Source: Stenotrophomonas maltophilia (lineage in GTDB: Bacteria; Pseudomonadota; Gammaproteobacteria; Xanthomonadales; Xanthomonadaceae). From it: a stretch of DNA of 5,478 nt. The DNA lies in contig DJBL01000054.1 in assembly GCA_002435595.1 (NCBI GenBank), forward strand, positions 1 through 5,478, read 5' to 3'. The notes beneath the pieces are model-generated. The model was given only the letters and a program-made list of their open reading frames with translations, did no database searches and was not told where the DNA came from. How positions within the stretch are numbered: the stretch's first letter is position 1; every line of letters begins with the position of its first letter. The translations under genes were made by a program, and so were the position numbers. Below, piece by piece: positions 1 through 5,086 of this stretch.

Positions 1-445
1 CGCTGCCCACGTTGACGATCGCCGACGCCGCGTGGCGGGCCAGCAACGGATGGGCATAGCGTGAGAGTTCGAACGCGGAGAACAGGTTGGTCTCGAAGAT
101 GCCGCGCCACTCGTCTTCGCTGTACTCGGTGGCCGGCTTGGTGATGTTGCCGCCGGCGTTGTTGATCAGCAGGTGCAGGCCATCGCTGTGGTCTTCGACC
201 CAGTCCAGGATCTCGCGGCGGTCCTCGTCGTCGGAAACATCGGCGGCCAGCCCATGGATGCCACGGTCGGGAAACGCATCGACCAGCTCATCGCGGGCGA
301 TCTCCAGCGCATCGGCATCGCGCCCGACGATCAGCACATCGGCGCCGAACCCGAGCAGTTCCCGCGCAATGGCCAGGCCGATGCCGGCACTGGCGCCGGT
401 GATCAATGCGGTCTGTCCGTCCAGTCGCCAACGTTGCGCGCTCAC
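1..445 (-). CDS. Tropinone-reductase-like short-chain dehydrogenase/reductase, 3'-truncated by window edge
   Basis: N-terminal 148 residues of a classical SDR, a cytoplasmic NAD(P)H-dependent oxidoreductase of about 250-260 residues when complete. Seen in the sequence: the Rossmann glycine motif TGASAGIG (16-23); Arg42 just after strand beta-2 (VGR), which in this family favours NADP(H); Asp69 in AADV, which contacts the adenine ring; NNAGG (95-99); Asn120 of the catalytic tetrad (ETNLFSAF); and Ser148 in VNVGS, aligned with the catalytic serine. The Tyr-x-x-x-Lys motif lies beyond the left edge. The opening RWRLDGQTALITG and ELLGFGAD resemble the tropinone-reductase-like subgroup, but bacterial members have diverse, mostly unknown substrates, so none is assigned. 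The start is GTG at 445, six bases after AGGAG; the overlapping ATG at 447 is followed at once by TGA. It is divergent from the lipoprotein gene, with 169 bp between the two starts. The SDR family is near certain; the substrate is unknown. Confidence 0.93.
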   Translation of the reverse strand, partial: MSAQRWRLDGQTALITGASAGIGLAIARELLGFGADVLIVGRDADALEIARDELVDAFPDRGIHGLAADVSDDEDRREILDWVEDHSDGLHLLINNAGGNITKPATEYSEDEWRGIFETNLFSAFELSRYAHPLLARHAASAIVNVGS

Positions 446-451
446 ATGCTT

Positions 452-456
452 CTCCT
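452..456 (-). promoter_or_regulatory. Ribosome binding site of the SDR gene (AGGAG)
   Basis: AGGAG on the minus strand, six bases before GTG at 445 and four bases before ATG at 447. The ATG is directly followed by TGA, so only the GTG opens the SDR frame. This site therefore settles a GTG start that is nested in an ATGTGA start-stop sequence. Confidence 0.75.
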
Positions 457-460
457 GCGT

Positions 461-475
461 CGGGGCCCTGCCCCG
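461..475 (-). other. GC hairpin in the SDR 5' leader
   Basis: Perfect inverted repeat with a 6-bp stem CGGGGC/GCCCCG and a 3-base loop. Its inner edge lies four bases upstream of the AGGAG site of the SDR gene, so it would fold in the mRNA leader if transcription starts upstream of it. It has no T tract, so it is not a terminator. Any effect on translation is inference. Confidence 0.4.
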
Positions 476-602
476 TGTTGCCCGCGCCCGGCACCGTGCC
501 CTGCGCTGTGCTCAGGATAACGCAGCACCCGCACGCGGTAAGTGCCGCGGGCCATCACGCACCGGTGGCGCAGCGGTGCGACACTGCGCTCCCCGGCCCT
601 TC

Positions 603-608
603 GAGGAG
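603..608 (+). promoter_or_regulatory. Ribosome binding site of the small lipoprotein gene (GAGGAG)
   Basis: GAGGAG ends six bases before ATG at 615. It fixes this ATG as the start of a short reading frame nested inside a longer open frame that begins far upstream. A lipoprotein signal starts exactly at this codon, which supports the choice. Confidence 0.75.
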
Positions 609-614
609 CGTGTC

Positions 615-842
615 ATGAACATCCGTGCTGTCCTGCCGCTGGCCGCGCTGCTGGCCCTTGCCGGCTGCCATCGCCCGGTGCCCCCGGCCCCGGACAAACC
701 GCCGGAGCCGCAGGCCGGCGCGCTGCGCGACGCCATGCAGCAGCCGCTGGACAAGGCCAAGGCCGCGCGCGAAACCCTGGAGAAGGCGGGTGACACCCGC
801 GCCGCCGACACGGCCGACGCCGACGTCGACGCCGAACGCTAG
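615..842 (+). CDS. Small predicted outer-membrane lipoprotein of unknown function (75 aa)
   Basis: A short basic N-terminus (MNIR), a hydrophobic core (residues 5-16) and the lipobox LAGC with Cys18 form a type II signal peptide. The mature protein would be lipidated on Cys18 and have 58 residues. Residue +2 is His, not Asp, so Lol sorting to the outer membrane is expected. After a Pro-rich tether (21-32), residues 35-58 (GALRDAMQQPLDKAKAARET and on) form a predicted amphipathic helix. The tail is rich in Asp and Ala (60-75). No catalytic or binding motif is visible and I do not recognise a named family. A good ribosome binding site (GAGGAG) precedes the ATG. It is divergent from the SDR gene and convergent with sppA, sharing the terminator 26 bp after its stop. 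It appears to be a single-gene transcript. It is probably real because of the lipobox, start site and terminator. Confidence 0.82.
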   Translation: MNIRAVLPLAALLALAGCHRPVPPAPDKPPEPQAGALRDAMQQPLDKAKAARETLEKAGDTRAADTADADVDAER

Positions 843-867
843 ATACCGCCCGCCGCGGCGATGCATC

Positions 868-903
868 CATGAAAAAGCCCGGCATTGGCCGGGCTTTTTC
901 ATG
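868..903. terminator. Bidirectional Rho-independent terminator between the lipoprotein gene and sppA
   Basis: Perfect 16-bp palindromic stem (868-883 with 888-903) and a 4-base loop ATTG. The GC core GCCCGGC/GCCGGGC is flanked by A5 on the left and T5 on the right, so either strand gives a hairpin followed by a U tract. It lies 26 bp after the lipoprotein stop and 44 bp beyond the sppA stop, as expected for one terminator shared by convergent genes. Confidence 0.92.
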
Positions 904-915
904 TCGCTGCAGGAA

Positions 916-942
916 AGGCCACGACCGGCGGTCGTGGCCTAC
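916..942 (-). repeat. SMAG-like REP palindrome with GTAG head
   Basis: On the minus strand a GTAG tetranucleotide (942-939) leads directly into a perfect stem: GGCCACGACC pairs with GGTCGTGGCC around a 3-base loop, and one further A-T pair extends it to 11 bp. A GTAG head on a short GC stem-loop is the hallmark of SMAG elements, the REP family of Stenotrophomonas maltophilia, which are mobilised in trans by RAYT (REP-associated tyrosine) transposases. The head begins 4 bp after the sppA stop codon, the usual intergenic 3'-end placement of REPs. It lacks a T tract, so it is unlikely to be a terminator, although it could protect the sppA mRNA 3' end. Only one copy is certain here, so the repeat status rests on the pattern. 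Confidence 0.65.
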
Positions 943-946
943 CGGG

Positions 947-2851
947 TCAGAAGCCGCAGAAGCAGTACGCCAGCGCCTTGACCGGACCGCTGCTGCGCGG
1001 GTCGCGGGCGGCGTCTTCGACGAAGCGCAGCTGGGTATCCAGCTCCGGCATCGAACGCGCCAGCATCAGGCGGGCCATGCCCGACTCCCCCAGCATCCAG
1101 GCACCGGCGTGGCTGCCGGCAAAGCCGCTCAGGAACTGCGCGAACGGGGTGGCGCCCTTCTCGATGTAGCGCACGCGCACCTTGTCCACGTCGCCCAGCT
1201 TGGCACGCTTGGCGGCGTCGGCAACGGCCACCTTCAGCCCGCCGAACTCGTCGACCAGACCGCGTTCCCGGGCCTGCGCACCGCTCCACACGCGACCGCG
1301 GGCGACTTCATCGACCGCCTCGACCGGCTTGTTGCGCGCATCGGCGACCTTGCCGGTGAAATCGGCGTAGCCCTTGTTGATCACCGACTGGATCACCTGG
1401 CCCACGGCCGGGTCCATCGGGCGGGTGATGTCGAACGCACCGGCGAAGCGGGTGGTGCCCACGCCGTCGGTGTGCACGCCGATCTTGTCCAGCGAGCGGG
1501 CCACGTTGGGGATCATGCCGAAGATGCCGATCGACCCGGTGATGGTCGACGGATCGGCATAGATGCGATCGGCGTTCATGCTGATCCAGTAACCGCCGGA
1601 GGCGGCCAGGTCACCCATCGACACCACCACCGGCTTGCCGGCGGCCTTCAGCGCCACCACTTCGCGACGGATCTGTTCGGAGGCGAACACTTCGCCACCG
1701 GGCGAATCCACGCGCAGCACGACTGCCTTCACGTCCTTGTCGTCGCGTGCCTCGCGCAGCAGGGCCGAGGTCGACACGCCACCGATGCGTCCAGCCGGCA
1801 GGTCGCCACCGGCGATCTCGCCGGAGGCCACGATCACCGCCACCTGCGGACGCGAGTCCACTGGCGAACGACGGGTATCGAGCACGGACAGGTAGCCATC
1901 CAGGTTGACGCTGCGGAAACCGCCGTCGGCATCCTCATCGGCCACGCCACGATCGGCGAGCAGGTCTTCGACTTCCTCGCGGGTCTTCAGGCCATCCACC
2001 AGCTTCTGCTGCAGGGCGAACTTGGCCATGTCGCCACCGGCGGCGGCGATGCCTTCGGGCATGGTGTCGATGCCCGCGCCCAGCTGGGCGGCATCGAGCT
2101 TGCGCGCCTTGGCGATGTCGCCCAGGTAGCGCTGCCAGACATCGTTCATCCAGAACAGGTCGGCTTCCTTGGCCTGCGCCGAGGCGGCGTCGAGCACGTA
2201 GGGTTCGGCGGCCGACTTGTACTCGCCCACCTTGAACAGGTGCACGTCCACGCCCAGCTTGTCCTGCAGGCCGGCACGGAAGTACTGGCGGTAACGGCCG
2301 AGGCCTTCCAGCACCACGCCGCCCATCGGGTCCAGATAGACCTCGCTGGCCTGCGCGGCGAGCAGATACTGCCACTGGCTCATGTTTTCGCTGAAGGCGA
2401 CCACCTGCTTGCCCGAGGCGCGCAGGTCCTGCAGCGCGGCGGCCACTTCACGCATCGAGGCAAAGCCGCTGGGCTGCAGCTTGTCCAGCTCCAGCACCAC
2501 CCGCTCGATCTTCTTGTCATCGCGCGCCGCTTCGATCGCACGGATCAGATCCCGCAGCTGCACTTCCTCCGACCCGTTGTCGCCCACGGCCTTGGACAGC
2601 GCGCGGCTGACCGGATCGGCGCTGAACTGCTCGACCAGCCGGCCTTCCGGCGCGATCACCAGGGTGGTGCGGTCCTGCAGCGATTTGCCGGCGCTGGCGC
2701 CCTTGCCCATCGCGACGACGAACAGGATCAGCACCAGCAGCAGCAGGCCGAAGAACATCAGGTTGAGGATCAGCCTGCGGGTAAAGTTCATCACATCCCA
2801 CAGCCCGATGAAGAAGCTGGCGACGGGGTTGCGACGCACGGGTTGGTTCAT
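947..2851 (-). CDS. sppA: Signal peptide peptidase SppA, long (67 kDa) type
   Basis: Protease IV, an inner-membrane serine protease that degrades signal peptides after their release by signal peptidase. It has 634 residues, close to the 618 of E. coli SppA. One membrane segment (about 27-48) follows a basic cytoplasmic N-terminus and leaves the body in the periplasm. The protein has the duplicated fold of the long type. The N-terminal half carries the catalytic Lys212 in VGEYKSAAEP; the C-terminal half carries VDSPGG (381-386), the nucleophile Ser418 in GDLAASGGYW, and TGSIGIFG (438-445). These match the Lys209/Ser409 dyad of E. coli, so the enzyme should be active. ATG at 2851 is preceded by GGAG with an 8-base spacer. 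The gene lies 85 bp downstream of norM on the same strand and ends 4 bp before a SMAG-like repeat and then a strong terminator. The C-terminus is YCFCGF, with two cysteines. Identification is very secure. Confidence 0.98.
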   Translation of the reverse strand: MNQPVRRNPVASFFIGLWDVMNFTRRLILNLMFFGLLLLVLILFVVAMGKGASAGKSLQDRTTLVIAPEGRLVEQFSADPVSRALSKAVGDNGSEEVQLRDLIRAIEAARDDKKIERVVLELDKLQPSGFASMREVAAALQDLRASGKQVVAFSENMSQWQYLLAAQASEVYLDPMGGVVLEGLGRYRQYFRAGLQDKLGVDVHLFKVGEYKSAAEPYVLDAASAQAKEADLFWMNDVWQRYLGDIAKARKLDAAQLGAGIDTMPEGIAAAGGDMAKFALQQKLVDGLKTREEVEDLLADRGVADEDADGGFRSVNLDGYLSVLDTRRSPVDSRPQVAVIVASGEIAGGDLPAGRIGGVSTSALLREARDDKDVKAVVLRVDSPGGEVFASEQIRREVVALKAAGKPVVVSMGDLAASGGYWISMNADRIYADPSTITGSIGIFGMIPNVARSLDKIGVHTDGVGTTRFAGAFDITRPMDPAVGQVIQSVINKGYADFTGKVADARNKPVEAVDEVARGRVWSGAQARERGLVDEFGGLKVAVADAAKRAKLGDVDKVRVRYIEKGATPFAQFLSGFAGSHAGAWMLGESGMARLMLARSMPELDTQLRFVEDAARDPRSSGPVKALAYCFCGF

Positions 2852-2893
2852 GGGGAAAACTCCAATTGGCTTCTTGCCGTAGTGCCAGCATAG

Positions 2894-2918
2894 CCGGTGC
2901 CGGACAGACCGGCATCGG
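2894..2918 (-). other. GC hairpin in the norM-sppA gap
   Basis: Inverted repeat with a perfect 6-bp core (TGCCGG/CCGGCA) around a 5-base loop. It extends by one mismatched position (G-T on the plus strand, A-C on the minus) and three more pairs. It lies 18 bp after the norM stop and 42 bp before the sppA start. There is no T tract, so it is a poor intrinsic terminator. It may shape the norM-sppA transcript or be a decayed REP; the role is unknown. Confidence 0.4.
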
Positions 2919-2936
2919 ACACAAGTAAGGGGGTCG

Positions 2937-4307
2937 TCAGGCGGCCGGTGGCAGTGCCAGGCCGACCCGGCGGCTGCTCACGCGCAACCGCCAGGCCATC
3001 AGGATGGCCGCCGCGGTCAGGCCCAGGATCAGGCCCAGCCACATGCCCTGCGGGCCCATGCCCAGCCCCAGCCCGAGCCCGGCGCCGAGCGGCATGCCCA
3101 GGCCCCAGTACGAGAACATGGCGATGAACATCGGCACGCGGGTGTCCTTGAGGCCGCGCAGCGCACCGGCCGACAGCACCTGCACGCCATCGGGGAACTG
3201 GAACGCGGCCGCATACAGCAGCAGGGTGGAGGCCAGCGCGGCCACGCCCATGTCGGCGGTGTACACCCCGACGATGGCGTCGTGGCCGAACAGCAGCACC
3301 AGCGCCGACAGCGTCTGGGTGCCCAGGATGATCACCAGCCCGGCGATCGCCGCGCGGCGCACGCCCAGCCCGTTGCCACTGCCCACCGCATGGCCCACGC
3401 GCACGGTGGTGGCCTCGGCCACGCCCATCGGGATCATGAAGCACAGCTGCGCCACGTTGATCGCGATCTGGTGCGAGGCCGCTTCAGTGGCGCCCAGGCG
3501 GCCGATCAGCAGCGCGGTGACGATGAACAGGCCGCCCTCCATCAGCACGGTGATGCCGATCGGCAGGCCGGTGCGCAGCAGGTCCCAGATCGCGCTCCAG
3601 CGCGGCGGTTCAAAATGCGAGAACAGCTGCAGGTGCGCGAACCGCCTGGTTTTCCACAGGTAGCCGGCAAAGCACAGCGCCTGGATCCACATCATGGTGG
3701 CCGAGGCGATGCCCAGGCCCTCGGCGCCCAGTTCCGGGAAACCGAACTTGCCGTAGCAGAGGATGTACCCCAGCGGGGCCAGCACCAGCAGGCCACCAAA
3801 CCCGAGGATCATGGTCGGCAGCGTCCAGTGCATGCCCTCGCTGAGATAGCGCATGCAGAAGTACAGGGTCAGCGCCGGCCCACCCCAGCGCACCGCATGC
3901 AGGAACGCGGTGGCGCCGGGCACGATGTCCGCGGCGATGCCGAAGGCCGGCAGCAGCGGCGGCACCACCGTGAGGAAGGTGAACATGATCAGGCCCAGGC
4001 CCAGCGCCAGCCACAGTGCCTGGCGGAACAGCGGGCCGATCTCGCGCTCACGGCCAGCGCCATGCAGCTGCGACACCGAGGCGGTGAGCGAGATCAGGGT
4101 GCCGATCGGGATCAGCATCGGCAGCCACAGCAGCGCGGTACCGATGGTGACCGCGGCCAGCGTCTGGGTGCCGTGATGGCCGGCGATGACGTTGTCGACG
4201 AAGGAAATCAGGCCGGTGGAAACATGGCCCAGGACCAACGGCAGCGCGAGCAGGCCGGTGGCGCGCACTTCCTGGGAGAGGCGCGGCGTGGGAGAAGCAA
4301 TGGACAT
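2937..4307 (-). CDS. norM: NorM-type MATE family multidrug/cation antiporter
   Basis: Inner-membrane efflux pump of 456 residues, the usual MATE length, with about 12 hydrophobic segments in two six-helix bundles. NorM pumps expel cationic drugs such as dyes and fluoroquinolones in exchange for Na+ or H+. The three acidic membrane residues of Vibrio cholerae NorM (Asp36, Glu255, Asp371) appear here as Asp38 (FVDNVIAGHHG), Glu257 (LMEGGLF) and Asp373 (FPDGVQV), at a constant offset of two. GALRGLKDTR (381-390) is a typical MATE signature. ATG at 4307 was chosen because MSIASPTPRLSQE gives the usual short cytoplasmic lead; in-frame GTG at 4316 and TTG at 4325 are possible, and none has a clear Shine-Dalgarno site. 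Residues 407-418 are a Gly-Leu-rich helix encoded by imperfect GCCCAG-like hexamers. It could be co-transcribed with sppA. The symbol is given at family level; the substrate is not known. Confidence 0.93.
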   Translation of the reverse strand: MSIASPTPRLSQEVRATGLLALPLVLGHVSTGLISFVDNVIAGHHGTQTLAAVTIGTALLWLPMLIPIGTLISLTASVSQLHGAGREREIGPLFRQALWLALGLGLIMFTFLTVVPPLLPAFGIAADIVPGATAFLHAVRWGGPALTLYFCMRYLSEGMHWTLPTMILGFGGLLVLAPLGYILCYGKFGFPELGAEGLGIASATMMWIQALCFAGYLWKTRRFAHLQLFSHFEPPRWSAIWDLLRTGLPIGITVLMEGGLFIVTALLIGRLGATEAASHQIAINVAQLCFMIPMGVAEATTVRVGHAVGSGNGLGVRRAAIAGLVIILGTQTLSALVLLFGHDAIVGVYTADMGVAALASTLLLYAAAFQFPDGVQVLSAGALRGLKDTRVPMFIAMFSYWGLGMPLGAGLGLGLGMGPQGMWLGLILGLTAAAILMAWRLRVSSRRVGLALPPAA

Positions 4308-4483
4308 GGGGATCACGGACGGCAACTACGGCAGCGCGCGGAGGGCACAGGCACCGGGTTGCGGCCGGCCATCTTACGCGCGCGGCAGCGCAAAACCCAC
4401 GATGGGGGGTGAACATGCGGTTTGCGACAGCGACCGCCCTCCTGAACGCACACGGCAGCGCCCTGCGTGATGGCGGTGGCCGG

Positions 4484-4508
4484 GCAGCGCCACGCCGTGC
4501 GTGGCTGC
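4484..4508. repeat. Degenerate SMAG/REP-like palindrome
   Basis: GCCACGC (4489-4495) pairs perfectly with GCGTGGC (4499-4505) around the loop CGT. GCA/TGC pairs outside a 2-base bulge. Read on the plus strand it has the layout of a SMAG element, but the head is GCAG in place of GTAG; the minus strand also reads GCAG before the stem. It lies 8 bp beyond the DUF3106 stop codon and upstream of norM. No T tract follows on either strand. It could be a decayed REP or merely a GC hairpin. Confidence 0.4.
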
Positions 4509-4516
4509 ACGCAACC

Positions 4517-5086
4517 TCAATGCCCGACGTTCTGCTTCAACCACGCATCGCGCGCCGCCGGGGCCAGGGCCAGGAACTGCGCGCGTACCTGGTCGCGCTC
4601 CTGCGGCGGCGTGCGCTGGGCGACCAGGCTCAGCTGCGCCAGCTGGTCCACGTTGAGCTGGCGCAGGATCGCCAGCGCCGGCTCGCGCTGTTCGGCCGGC
4701 AGGTAGCCGAACAAGCCCTGCAATTTGGGGAACCACTGGCCCAGTTGCGGGCCGAGCAGCCAGCCATCGCGGAACCGCTGGTCCTGCTGGGCGAAGCGCT
4801 CGCGCAGGGCCTGCTGCTGGGCCGGCGGCAAGGCGGCGATGCGCCGGGCGGCCTCGCCGACGCGTGCGCGTTCGGGTTCGGGCAGGGCCTGCCAGGCCGC
4901 ATAGCGGCTGCGCAGTTCACGCAGCTGGGCCGGATCGAGTGCCGCGGGCGTGGCCGGGATCGCCGGGGCGGTGGTCGGTGCCGGTACGCCGGCGCTGGGC
5001 GCGGGCAACGGCAGCGCTTCGGGCGCGGCAGCGGCCGGGGCGGCCAAGGCCAGGCAAACAGCCAGGCACAGGATCGGCTTACTCAT
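4517..5086 (-). CDS. Exported DUF3106 domain protein
   Basis: 189 residues. Residues 1-20 are a Sec signal peptide (Lys3, a hydrophobic core, then an Ala-rich cleavage region), so the product is periplasmic. A Pro/Ala-rich linker (22-50) leads to a helical region (50-185) that fits DUF3106, a family of unknown biochemical function. Proline-led helix starts recur: LDPAQLREL (50), LPEPERARV (68), LPPAQQQAL (86), LPAEQREPA (129) and TPPQERDQV (159). Between them lies a Trp/Gly-rich stretch (108-127, including GWLLG and QWFPKLQGLFGYL). No catalytic residues are recognisable. ATG at 5086 overlaps the stop of the upstream gene by 8 nt in ATGAGTAA, and GGAG lies 10 bases upstream, so the two genes are probably translationally coupled. 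Upstream in-frame ATGs were not used because they lie in the neighbour's coding region and would bury the signal peptide. Family assignment is from pattern memory. Confidence 0.85.
   Translation of the reverse strand: MSKPILCLAVCLALAAPAAAAPEALPLPAPSAGVPAPTTAPAIPATPAALDPAQLRELRSRYAAWQALPEPERARVGEAARRIAALPPAQQQALRERFAQQDQRFRDGWLLGPQLGQWFPKLQGLFGYLPAEQREPALAILRQLNVDQLAQLSLVAQRTPPQERDQVRAQFLALAPAARDAWLKQNVGH

Noticed and set aside
478..521. TTGCCC and GATAAC in the divergent region as a plus-strand promoter for the lipoprotein gene
   Set aside because: The two hexamers are about 32 bp apart, far outside the sigma-70 range.
87..842. A long plus-strand frame that contains the lipoprotein gene in its 3' part
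   Set aside because: Its first two thirds are antisense to the SDR gene and Ser/Arg-rich. The ribosome binding site and lipobox show that translation starts at 615.
2887..2892. TATGCT as a possible -10 box for sppA on the minus strand
   Set aside because: It matches the consensus at four of six bases, but there is no acceptable -35 at 16-18 bp spacing, so a promoter cannot be claimed.
869..2893. A 674-codon open frame on the plus strand, antisense to the whole of sppA and longer than sppA itself
   Set aside because: It begins inside the terminator stem, has no ribosome binding site, and its His/Gln/Arg/Gly-rich translation is typical of the antisense of a GC-rich gene. SppA is unambiguous on the other strand.
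4371..4376. TAAGAT as a possible -10 box for norM on the minus strand
   Set aside because: Four of six bases match, but the sequence 17 bp upstream does not resemble TTGACA; a chance match is likely.
3282..4412. A 376-codon open frame on the plus strand antisense to norM
   Set aside because: Its composition is dominated by Gln, Arg, His and Gly, it shows no recognisable motif, and it mirrors the codons of a clear MATE pump.
5051..5086. LAVC in the DUF3106 signal region as a lipobox (Cys11)
   Set aside because: Val at -1 is unsuitable, and the cysteine sits within the hydrophobic core with an Ala-rich signal peptidase I region after it.
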